From: Branchiostoma floridae
Taxonomy: Eukaryota; Chordata; Leptocardii; Amphioxiformes; Branchiostomatidae
DNA length: 64,000 nt
Assembly: GCF_000003815.2 (NCBI RefSeq)
Contig: NC_049982.1
Location: 17,880,423-17,944,422 of the forward strand
Direction of reading: 5' to 3'
The translations under genes and the position numbers were made by a program. Positions 46,087 through 57,600 of the stretch are shown here, piece after piece; position 1 is the first letter of the stretch, and every line of letters starts with the position of its first letter. The notes under the pieces were generated by a model. That model had not been told where the DNA came from. It worked only from the letters and a program-made list of their open reading frames with translations, and made no database searches.

Positions 46087-49000
46087 TCATTCTGGAAGTT
46101 GTAGTCCCAAGAACTCGTCCTTCCTCTTGAGGTACTCATTGAACCGTAGGATGCCGTAGCTGTGCAGTAACACACGATAAAAGTACCAGTTAATTATACA
46201 ACTATCCAGCACAAACTTCATCAAGAATTCAAATTGATGATGACAGATGAAAATATGTTAATCTCAAAAATGCCAGCTTAGCCTTGTATGTGAGCAAGGA
46301 TTTCAAATGTGTTATTAAGTACTAAGTTAAATCATCAAGTTGCTTCAAAAAACCAAATATGTTTCCTTACTCCAGGAAGTCAAAGTCAATGGCAGAGAAC
46401 CTGGCTTGGATGAGTGCCCACAATCCCCAGAAGAAATGAGAAGCCTGCAGGGAATAAACAAGCTAAAGTACCTGTGTGCTCCAATTGACTTTATACACTT
46501 GATTAAGTAGCATTTTAATGCCAACAGCAAAATTTGGGGGCATGGTTGTGGACTGACAAACACCTGAAACATATAAACAAGGGCATCTTTATCTTCATTT
46601 GCAAAATGAACTGTTGATTTAAAACCTACGTGAAGAGTACCCTTCTGAACTCACCAAGGCAAACTTGTTGACCTGGATGTACAATATCTCCACCTCCCTG
46701 TCTGTGACAGGCTGAGGCCGATCCGCGTGGAAGTACTGCAGGTAACTCCTGAGCCAGGCGAGCTGGAACTCCCTGTCTGGGTACAGGCTGTAGTCAACCT
46801 CATCTACACCTGTACAAGGGGAAATCTTTGGATTTAGATTTTTTGTAGTCTGTGTAACACAAACTCTGCTGTCCGGGGCTGTAACTGGCCCCTCCCCGCC
46901 GGCGGATGTGGGTGGGCTGCTATAAGCGAGATTCAGTCAGGCTAGATTTTTTGGTTGTGAAAATCTAAAAAAAAACACAAATAAGTCTCCTTCCCACAAG
47001 ACAATAGGCCACTTAAAACAAGTTGAAAGTCAGTCTGTTGTGAATCTGTGCCAGTTCTGATGATGTAATTTGACAACTTTTTTAGCCTATCTGAAATTTT
47101 TCATACATGCTGACTTTTGCACTAAATAGACAAATGAAGACATAGACCTCTGGATTCATAATCAATCATTTATTACAAAACAAGTCTAATGAATTACACC
47201 TATTGTACAAACCTGCAAATTCATCAAAGTGGTTGGCAATGTCATAGGCCTGGAAGTTGTAGCTGGCATACTCATAGTCTATGAAGGTCACCTTGTCTGC
47301 GCACAAAAGAAAAAAACTCACTCTTAAGATAAAATCATAAAGTGCTTTCATGTACGAATTCTGAATCATTAAAATACAAAAGTTTATTTGCACATATCAA
47401 AGGCAAATAAAGCAAAGAGAAGGAGTGACTTCCCGACCTTCAGCCTCTGTGTACACAATGTTTTTACAGAGCAAATCATTGTGACAGAAGACGACTGGTG
47501 AGTTGAGTGGTAGCAGCGCCCCCTTGAGACTCTCCAACTCCTGCTGTAGTTGGGTGGTGCTGGGGACCTCCTTCTGGTACCTACAGGAGGTGTGTGTGTG
47601 GGGGGGGGGATACTAGTACTTAAAGTTTGGAAATGTTTGCAGTGGTTCTATTGTCATAAACCTTGCCCTCATGAATATGCATTTCTACTGTAACACTTTC
47701 AACCACAAACAACAAGAACCTCCTTACCCCTCCTATCCTGAAATCAAGTCCCAGCAAAATATATAACTTAAACAGTATTAGGGCGATGAAACATCAGACA
47801 CATTTATGTCCAACATGAAAATAAGACATATAGACTACAAACTGGGTTATGATATTTCATGCCAAATATGCCTTACTGAGTGATAGTCACAATCCTCTGG
47901 TACCCCTTTCAGGAGGAAGGGGAGTCTGTGTGTGAGAGGGGTTAAGTACAATCCAACCTCTCACCTTTGGTTTTTCTCAGCATCAGTGAAACTGTCTGGA
48001 ATAAGAGTGAAGTATTTGGACATTTTGACAAAGAGGCTTGGCTCAGGGATCTTCCCATTGGCTGGCTGGATGTGGTGCATTCTGGCCATCTCTCGTCCAT
48101 TCAACCTGATGAGACAAACACAGGTTGAAATTCTATCACTGGGCTAATTTTTTCTTTCTTTTCAATATTAGACATGCCCTCAGGATGAGAGAATGGCTAC
48201 AAAGACTGCCTACCTCTGTTGAAACATAAAAATACAAACATAGAAATGCAAATTCCACGAACATGAAGCTCTCATCAGTCCAACTGCTAAATGCCATTCT
48301 ATCATTGGTGGAACTGCTAATTGAGATGGACAGTCTAGATTAGTCTATTGCTGTCCATCATTAGCAACAAGACTACATGTACATACAAAAAAATACATTT
48401 CTAAGATTAAAACTAAGACACTCTATTGTCACTGAATTTAATTTTCCAGCAGTGCAAATACAGCTTTGGTACATTTTTCAAACAGATGTTATAGCATCCA
48501 ATGTATTCCTTCCTTTCAGCCCACGCCCCTGACAGGCACCAGGTCCTGAATGTTGACAAATCACCCCTGGATGCCCCCAGGGACAGGAATTGCCCTGAGT
48601 GATGATAACAGAATACCAAGTGAGCACTTGGGCAGACTGCCAGCATTTACAGGGCTAATAAGGGGGGAGGGAAAAGTAGGTAATAAAACTGACATGCTGG
48701 CAGCTAGCAGATTAGTCAAGCCAATGAGATGAGCAATGACATGTAGGTGTTTGTATATGGTGGGGCCAGGGGTAGTTGTGCAACTGTAGTTCATGTTCAT
48801 GTACAGTCTGAAAAGGTTGACATGTCTGCATGGATACTGATTTGTTGGGGGTCACATAGTCATGAGTAAATAGCATTCTGTCTTTTCTGACATAGCCAAA
48901 GTGCCAATTTGACATGTACAGGGGGGAGGGGATGTGTTAAACAATTTGAAAATTTTGAGAGAGAAGCACAATATTCTATATTGCATACAGGTTTAACTGT

Positions 49001-52000
49001 TCAAAGAATGAGGAAAAAAAGGTTTAATTTATAAGTATATGACCATGAATGCAACTTCAAGTAGCACAGAGAAGCTCCTTCCTGCAATACTAATGTATAC
49101 ATCATGTATGCAGCTGCCATGTTTCTGTTAAGCTGGGGTGTTTTGTTTGGGGCAAGTTATCTGCTGTCTAATTGGGATGTTTAATTGGCTACATATAAGT
49201 TCATGACTGTCTTATCATACCTGGAGACTTTAGGGTCCCTGATAAGCTGTGTGTCCAGCACAACCCCATGCACATAGCCATAACACAGACCATTGGTGAA
49301 CACACCATACAGCTCAGGAGCACAGCCATTGACATGGAGAATCTGTCAATAGAATACAGAAAACAGACCAAAACATATAGTGAGAGGTTGGAATAAAAAA
49401 ATTGCTCCAAAAATCACTGCGCTTTTTTTTCAAACCGTTCTCTATTGCTTTCATCGTAAGTACATGTATTTTCAGAATAGAAGTTTAGACAATAAATGTC
49501 GTGAATGTAACAGTAAATGTGAACAGTCATACAGGAATGTTAACTCAAAGTGCAATTGTTTCCGACAACGCACATTGCCCCTGTTGTTTAATCTGTCGTA
49601 CAGACCTGCATGTTCTCTATTTCTGCCACCCTGTCCACCAGCAGTTCTGTCTTGTTGCCGTACACCCTGACCAACACCATGTCCTTCTTATTCTCCTCTA
49701 GGTAACATCCCACCAGCTTGTTGGTGATGCCATCAGTGAACACCTGGACAACAAGGCAACATTTTTATCAATAGTTCATTTTATTTATCCAGGAGCTCTT
49801 GATTTTCACCATTGCTGCAATATATATTTACATTTATCGGTGGAACACAGGTTCATCAGGTCATGACCTCTCTAAGTTTCAATTAGTGTCAGATGACTGT
49901 AGTGACTGCACCCTAGGCAATGGAATTTTCCATCATGCTGTATCACATGCACCTCTCCCCTCCTGCTGCCTGACTGTGACCCTGACCCTGGATAAATCAT
50001 TCACAGGTGCTGGATGACTGGAACTTGTACCCTTGTTGGGGCAAGGGACTATATATATATATATATATACCAATCAAAATACTTCACAGAATTCCATCAA
50101 CAATCACCTGAGGAAATACATGTATTGGCACCTGTGCTGTGTTGATTGGAAATTTGCATGTTATAACTGAAATACTATATTGCTCATCAGAAGCTGATTA
50201 TTGTGAAATCATATCTTCCCGCCTGTCTTACCAATTCAAATTTTAAGCAGTGAAAGGGTACTAGTAATATGAAGAAGTTGGCTCATTGTATCATGGTGCA
50301 ACATACCAATCATGATCATACTAAAGATAATAGACAATGCTATTCCCTGGGATTGCTGTGTTTATTTCAACTGTGCTGTGAATATGATGATGATGTTTTT
50401 ATCTTATATGTAGCATATTTTCTATTTCAATTTCTATGCTGTACTGGGCAAAGCCCCTTTTAGGGGCATCCCGCCCAGGTGAGAAAAACGAGGTGCACGG
50501 CACTAGTGCGACCGGCATTTTGTTTAATGTCGGACTACTTTTCAACAGCACGATCTGTTTCAGCATCAATCTTACTTGAATAATATGACTTGACAGTCAA
50601 CATTTCTATAAAATGCCAGTAAATGATGTTTAGTTTTCTGCTATCTGCACAGGTGGTCACATGGCACACAGCAGGAAAATCAATACACTCCACTACTGTC
50701 CCACCCTATCCTGCAGCTGAGCTAGCACACACAAACATGTCCATATCAGGCAACTATTGGTCAAGCCAATTCTAGAGATAGACTATAAATTTTGCCATCC
50801 ATGGGGGCAGTGGGGGCGGTCGCCCCCACAAAAAATAAGCTGAAACACACAAAATCAAGCTGAAACCCTTGTGTATGTTTTCACTAATGGAAATTTCACC
50901 AAAATCTCTTAAGTCTACTGGCAAAATTTGCCCCTGAAAATGCAGGAAATGACGTTTCAGAGGGTTAAGATTTCAAAATTTCAAAGGACCTCCCTTGCGA
51001 GGAGTCGCGCCTTCGGCACTTGACATGGTCGGAAAATGTTGCCAGAGTCTGAGCGTTATCCCCCACGACCCTTTTTACTAGTAGAAATTTCATTATCAAA
51101 CTTAGCTTTGATTATAAGCAAAATGTTCCCCTCAAATTTCAACATTTCTCCAGGACTCCCTTGCGATGGCTTGCGTCTTCGAGGCGCACGATGACGCAGT
51201 GCAAAATATGGTGGGGCGTGGGGCGTCGCCCTCAAAAAATCGTTTTCTCTACTAGAAGTGTCATTAAATTCAGCTTAGTCTGTCAGCAAAATTTGACCCT
51301 CAAAAGGCAGGAAATAGTGTTTCAGAAGGTCTAGGTTTCAAAATTTTCCAGAACCTACCTTGTATTAAACGGCTCGTGCCTTCGCCGCTCGAACTGGTAA
51401 AATATGTTGGGGTGTCGCCCTCAATAACTAAAGCTAAAACTATGTGAATATTTTTGTAGAAATGCCATTGAAGTTACCTTAGTCTGGCAGCAAAATTTGC
51501 CCCTCAAAATGCATGAAATAGCGTTTCAGAGGGTTTAGATTTGAAAATTTTTCCGGGGGTGCATGCCCCCGGACCCCCCTACAAATGAGAATGGTCACGC
51601 CTTCGGCCCTCGACTTAGTGATATGAAAATTTTTCGCCCCCACAACTAAAAAAATTGGTGCCGCCGCCTCTGCATCTATATTTGTTGCAACGTAATAAGC
51701 TTTAGTTGTTTTTTCTTTTCTGTTAGAGTCCTCCAGGGATTCCATAACTATCGCCATGAGTAGTTAATCCTACACAACAATGGAGTAAGCTGTAACCAAA
51801 GCTGTTGTATCTTTGAATCAACAATGGTAAGCCTTTTTTTCAGAATCATTGTTAATATTAAAGTTCACAATGACTGTAGACATTTTTGAAAATTGTTTTA
51901 ATTTACAATTAATCTGGTATTTCTCTTCAAGTAAGGGTCATAACATAACATAACAATGAAATTATACATTTCAAGAATCTAACGTTACTATTGTATTGGC

Positions 52001-52718
52001 ATTGTTATTATAGGTAACGTTATTAGATAAGATCGTAATGCCTGTAACCAAGGAGTTTTCATTGATCATGATGAAAGCTCCTTGAAATGATTACAAATAT
52101 TATACAAGTATTCTTCTTCAAGTAAGGGGCATATTGTCACAATAAAATTATTCAAGAATCAGACTATAGAAGTGGTTTTTAATTTTTTACTTCATTTTTT
52201 CACTTCTAAAACGTTTTATGCTCTGGTGATTTACTGATAAATGACAAAATACCTGCATACCTGCATACCATCTTCAGTCGAGAGAGGAGTAGACTCCTGT
52301 AGTGGACTTTGACTTTGACTTTGACTTTATTCACTTCAGGTCATCGGCTAGGCATGCTCACGCATCATGTCATTTATGGTTCGTTGTGGTCCTAAGTATA
52401 TCAGTTATTGTTTCTCGCATTTTGTCAACAGAGATACGTGATATAAGAACTGCACCTGTAAAACAGTTAACTGCCCTGCCCACGCCTGGATGCAGCCCAC
52501 ATCACGTGTGGGTAGCTGGTAAAGGGAATCGATCTGTCAGATAACGATGCACATTTTCTCACACAAATCGTAGACATCTTGGAAATTAAATGGTTCAATA
52601 CCTTGAACTTGATCTCATCAGGCTTCCAGCTCGGTCTGACCGTCTGCATCGCCTTCAGCGCGCCGCTTTCTACCGAGTTTTCATCGATAAACAGTTCTAT
52701 CCGCTCCGGCCCCGCCAT
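46087..52718 (-). CDS. ETNK1: ethanolamine kinase
   Basis: Phosphorylates ethanolamine with ATP, the first step of the CDP-ethanolamine route to phosphatidylethanolamine; cytosolic. Nine minus-strand exons: 52602-52718, 49606-49743, 49221-49342, 47965-48105, 47438-47580, 47213-47296, 46655-46809, 46371-46444, 46087-46159. All joins keep frame and give 348 residues. Landmarks are VFTDGITNKLVGCY, VLVRVYGNKTELLVDR, the Brenner-type catalytic loop CHNDLLCKNIVY (His206-Asp208), the metal-binding IDYEYASYNFQAYDIANHFDEFAG (Asp227), GVDEVDYSLYPDRE and ASHFFWGLWALIQA. Pattern and spacing match vertebrate ETNK1 and fly easily-shocked rather than choline kinase, which differs around these motifs. The end is LGLQLPE. 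Intron 1 (49744-52601) is 2.9 kb and carries a diverged tandem repeat. Confidence 0.96.
50052..50071. repeat. TA microsatellite
   Basis: A perfect (TA)n run of about 20 bp in ETNK1 intron 1. Confidence 0.8.
50800..51690. repeat. diverged ~190-bp tandem repeat
   Basis: A module reading GGCAAAATTTGCCCCTCAAAATGCA, then GTTTCAGAGGGTTTAGATTT, then CGCCTTCGGC-x-CTCGAC appears about four times (starting near 50920, 51117, 51287 and 51487). Spacing is about 190-200 bp with 70-85 percent similarity by eye. Each unit also carries a CGCCCCCAC / GTCGCCCTCA stretch. It lies in ETNK1 intron 1 and may be a satellite-like part of a transposon. Confidence 0.7.
52306..52331. repeat. TTTGAC hexanucleotide repeat
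   Basis: Four units of GACTTT in a row, in ETNK1 intron 1. Confidence 0.75.
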
Positions 52719-52968
52719 CTTACTCTCACCAGGATACTAGTTGTATTCTATTCACCACACACTAACGTAAAGTCGCCAACAGAAATTCATCCCGCATATA
52801 TTACGTACATTTTCGTGAAGGTTAATAACAAGTTCATTCAATTTATTGTTTTTATTTTGATGGATGATTCAAAGATATATTCTACTACATGAAATACTGG
52901 TTTGAAATACTTATCGCGTTTATTTGCTGTCAATTGACCTGAAAAACGGGTCGCAGCTGCACGGTACG

Positions 52969-53135
52969 GTAGTCTCCAAGCAGACCCTACGCTGCCTTAG
53001 AAATAGTATCAAAGCTGGCAAGGCACCAGGTGCCCGTTTGACTCCCTTAGCCGGCTATCTCCCTTTGGCCGGCTATACAACATTGCCAGCTTTGATATTG
53101 TTTCCAAGGCACCGTAGGGTCTGCTTGGAGACTAC
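52969..53135. mobile_element. small fold-back element
   Basis: The left arm GTAGTCTCCAAGCAGACCCT and the right arm ending AGGGTCTGCTTGGAGACTAC are inverted copies. Each continues inward through TGCCTT-x-GAAA-x-A-x-TATCAAAGCTGGCAA, so about 57 bp of each side pairs, around a roughly 50-bp loop that itself contains GCCGGCTAT twice. GGTACG flanks both ends (52963-52968 and 53136-53141), a candidate 6-bp target duplication. Confidence 0.6.
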
Positions 53136-53384
53136 GGTACGGTATAGGCTCACATCATGCACATAGGCTGTTTCAATGCAATAAATTGCTTCTAATATTA
53201 ATCCGTGTAATGTTACTACGTCGTACTTTCAAATTACAACAGCAACCTGAAAATCAACAGTCCTAGTGTACATACGAAGATAAGTCGGTCTCTCTGAACA
53301 ATCCGCCGGTTTTGACAGTTGACTTTGACAGTTGTGACACCTTTATCTTATAGGATACCCTGGTAGCAGCGGGTGGCCCTTACT

Positions 53385-53605
53385 CAACCTGCAAGCCTCT
53401 ACCAGCTGCAGGCCCCACCCTCCCTGGACAAATAGTAGAAATTAGACGGATAACATACCAAAGTTAGCTGGCCAAGGTGTATAGTCACAAACTGTACTCC
53501 TCAGACTAAGTCCTCAACCAACTTTAAAACTCCTCTTGCATGTTATCTGTCTCAATTTCTACCATTTTTTCAGCGTCCTGTGGAGCCTGGTAGAGGCTAC
53601 CATTC
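53385..53605. repeat. inverted-repeat element
   Basis: AGCCTCTACCAG near 53395 pairs with the TGGTAGAGGCT near 53590. Further in, ATAGTAGAAATTAGACGGATAACAT pairs with ATGTTATCTGTCTCAATTTCTACCAT. The arms are 80-85 percent complementary by eye. No clear target duplication. Followed by an (ATTC)n run at 53648-53662. Confidence 0.5.
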
Positions 53606-54682
53606 AGGGTGAATTGAATAAGTAAAAAACTTACAATAAAGGTCTTCATTCATTCATTCAATAAATTAACGATTGAATAAGAGTCGACGTCTATGTTCAA
53701 CCGTATCAGACAAACGTGCCAGGTAGAAAATTGCCGTCTATTGCCGTGGCCACTATTGCCGTCCCAATATCTGCTTGGAGATTATGTCATCATTTATTAC
53801 CACATCCGATGATGGCACATGGCCAATCAGATGAAGCGGGGCACGCTTTTCTTGTACGGAGGCCGGCAGGCGACCAGAAAGCATACGCCATTAGAAAAAA
53901 AAGGTCTGGTCGCTTTAATAATTTGCTTAATTTTTTTAATGCTAGAACCGGCCCGAACGGAGAGAGGCGTGTTTTCTATACAAACCTTTTCCTACCAGCT
54001 TTCACTTTCTCATGTACGTCACACATGAAAGTCTCAAAGCAAGGTCAGACAAAACAAAATGTAAAGAGGGCAAGTATGATTAATTTATAGCGCAAATATG
54101 TCTCAAGTCAATTCTAGTGTCATGTTCTGACGCAGTTCAGCCGTTACGGTTGCCATGTTTGAGACAATGTTACTTATTTTCGAAATAAACCATTCATATC
54201 TTTATGCTCGATGGAGGTTCCAAATCATGAATGCGGTAGTCACACAGGTTACAGACATCTACTTTATTTCCATTTAATAGCGTACAGTCGCATCACGTTC
54301 ATCACGGTGTCACCACTGAGGCATTTACATCTAGTAAATGGTTACAAGCAGAACAAGTTGTAGCTACTTTGAGCGCATTATAAATTGTCTATTCATCATT
54401 CCCATACTAAATAGTGCAGTCGTCAAAGAACTACAATAGTAGTCATTACGTACATCAACTACGTGTACATTTTACTGTACGGAAAGGAGCCTTGTAGAAC
54501 AGGCTAGGAATAACTTACCATCAATGTTACCCAGTTACTCGGAAGAAAAATCGATATTTATCATTTGCATAAGGAGGGCAGCCAGGATATACAACACTTA
54601 ACTTGAACAGCTCTAATCATATATAGATACCGTGGTACTAATATGACTGAGTGACAGTTGGTACTAATATACTGAGCAGAAA
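53606..54682. other. intergenic and 3' UTR
   Basis: No coding exon that I can support. TTTATT at 54263-54268 is a minus-strand AATAAA and the likely poly(A) signal of the secreted fibrinogen-like gene that starts (in reverse) at 54683. Confidence 0.4.
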
Positions 54683-57600
54683 TCACTTCAGGAGCAGGAA
54701 GTAGTGTGTTCCCGTCCAGGTGAAGGCGTTCCTCACGTTCCCGCCAGTCTTCATCAGCAGAGACGCCAGCACCACGGGCTCGGTGGTGTTCCCCCGGGCA
54801 GGCAGCTGGTTATCCTCGGGCCCGGTCCCACAGGCTGCCGAGTACCCCTCCCGACCGGAGCACCGCAGCTGATCACAGCCCGTCAGCTCCACCAGGGTGT
54901 GCTCACTGCCGTCATTTATCTGAAAACCATTGAAAAAGACGTCTTCCAATGAAATGGAAAATGATCTTCTCCCACGCCTCAGGCTGTGGAAATACCAAAC
55001 GATAGTCACCAGGCCAAGCATACACAACGTTAACGTTATAACGTTACTCGATCTTACTCACCTTGAACTTTTGCTGTTTGATTTTGCGGGATAAAGATTG
55101 CTGGCGGATGACCTTGATCATGGATGGGTTGAAGCTGTGGTCTTGAGCCTCGATCTGAAGTGTCGTGTCGCACACCACATGGGCTGTCTTGAAAGGCAGA
55201 TCTGTTGAAAATGAAAATCATCGGATAGTAAAGATCCAATGTCATGTTCAAACCCAACCTTGACCTTACATAAAGTAGAAATCCCATCTCAATGGCATCA
55301 TTGATATACCCTATATCCTATTATAATTAACTACCCTGTGACATACGTATACAACAGACAATTAACAGCCCCGCTATATATACCTACGTGGCTTCTGAAA
55401 GCAGTATGCCTCTGTCAGTACCGTAAAAGTAAACAGTCCATACCATGTATCAGTTGTTGTTCCTCCGGAGACAACAGCTCTATTTCGTACGTCTGGTTGT
55501 CCGGTGACGTAATGTTCTGTAGGTCCCAACTCTGCGCCCATCGTCCAACACGGGTGGATCCTTTTCTCTCCTAGAAAAGTGACGTGATAGGCAAGTTAGA
55601 AGTTACACATTGTATCTTTACAAGTCTTCATATCTATCTTTCAGAATGCTGAATAAGTAGGTAGGAGTAGCCATCATCGGGAAACAGTTTGAAGCTTTTT
55701 GATGTTTCCTAGCGAAGGCTGTATATGATGCAAAAAGATTCTTTACACCAGATATTTCCTGAATTATTAAGCAAGCAAACAACCATTTAGCAAATCTACA
55801 AACAACAAACACTAGTATCAGCTAGTATCACTTACCCCTTGCATCTCACAGTAAACCCGGTAGGACGCGAGCTTGGGTTGTATGTAGTAGTAGCCAGTCT
55901 GTGGGGCCTCACCCAGAAGCTTCTTATACCGGCGGTAAATCTGGTTACAGGACCGGGGAGGGTCGTTATACACACCTGTAGAGGAGGACACAAGTAGGCT
56001 TAAAGTCTGAAACGGTCGTTTCGTACATCTGTCTTGGCTCGATAGAGTTGTTACGAAAAAGTCATCTAACGAAATACCATTCAAATAAGTCACTTAATCT
56101 ATCGATTGATCAATGACATTTGATGGATTGTTACACACAACATCATGGCGTCTTACCATTCATCAGCGTCTTGACGGCTTCTTGAAGCAGGTTCAGTCGT
56201 CGAATATAGTCCATCACCTACAGTGCCGGCGGACACGTGAAAGATCACATGAAAGGTATGTCAGATCTTCAGTAACCTTGCATCATGTACATAGATAATT
56301 GAGACTTGTAACTATGCATCATATGTTCCTACACATATAATGTACACCGATCCGGCCAATGTAAATGAAACTACATATTTATACAGTAAACAATACACCT
56401 TGATTTCAACCAGGCCCTGAAACCAAAAATCTTGCACAGGTGCGCCTCAGACCTTCTGGCTGGTAGTTCAAGGTATCACTGTCTACATTCTACAACTCCG
56501 CCAGGAGGCGTGCTTACCCTGGCCAGGTCCATGTCCTTCCACAGGAACCCGTCGCACCACTGCATGAGGCGACGGGACTCCACCAGGCGGAAGTGGCCGG
56601 CCTGACGGATGTGGCACGGCTGGAGGAGGAAGAGAAGGAATGCTATAGCACAGTCTCCGTCCTCTAAGTGTCACCAAATTACTTTGACTTTCACCGTGAG
56701 ATGAATTACTACAATCAATCATGAGGCATATGATTATGGGCAAGCTTTGAATGCCAAGAGAAAAACCTACCCATGTATGGAATTAGTTAGTGTAACAAAT
56801 GACCATTCTGAACGGATCCGGATATTTGGATGATGGTTTTCTGTGCGAGTTTTAGTCGATTTTAGAGGCATCGCAAGGAGTTGATGAGACGCGCCGTAGC
56901 AAATGCAGTTTCTGTGTGTACCAGTGCACATCAATTGAGATTTACCAGGCAAAATGCATCTAAATACAAATCTCTCACCTCATTGCTGAGCGCGTCCGGT
57001 ACGACCTTGTGTGAGCACCAGGAACAGTTGGTGTTCAGGTACGTCACACCGTAGTCCAGCTTCTATATGCAGAGAACAAACACGCGGTATTAGAGAATAG
57101 GTATCAATGGGCTTTGCATTGATACTAAGTGTGCAAGATAATAAATCGAAAACTGGCACTTCATAGTTGATCAATAGTATGAAGGGGCAGTTTTCAGCCG
57201 TCGATGTTGATTAAGCGAGTGGTACAGCGTACAGCATGCACTAGAATGTCAAGAAGACTGTATAGCTTAGTCCCCAACCCAGCTATACAGAAGGTCAAAG
57301 GTACGATGAGAAACTTACCTCTGACAGGAAGTGCGGATGGCCCAGACAGATGTCAATGCCCGCGATGAACACAAGCAGGGCGATCACGGACAGGATAGTA
57401 CTGAAACAGGACGGTAAAAAATCGTATAAGAACGATGAGCATGAGAAGCTTAAGGGCGATCACGGACACTCACCGTCCGGATAGTACTGAAATAGGACGG
57501 TAAAAGAACGATGACCATATCGCACGAGGGGTGATCACGGACATGATAGTACTGAAACAGGACGGCCAGTAAAAGATCGTTTAAGAACGATGAGCATGAG

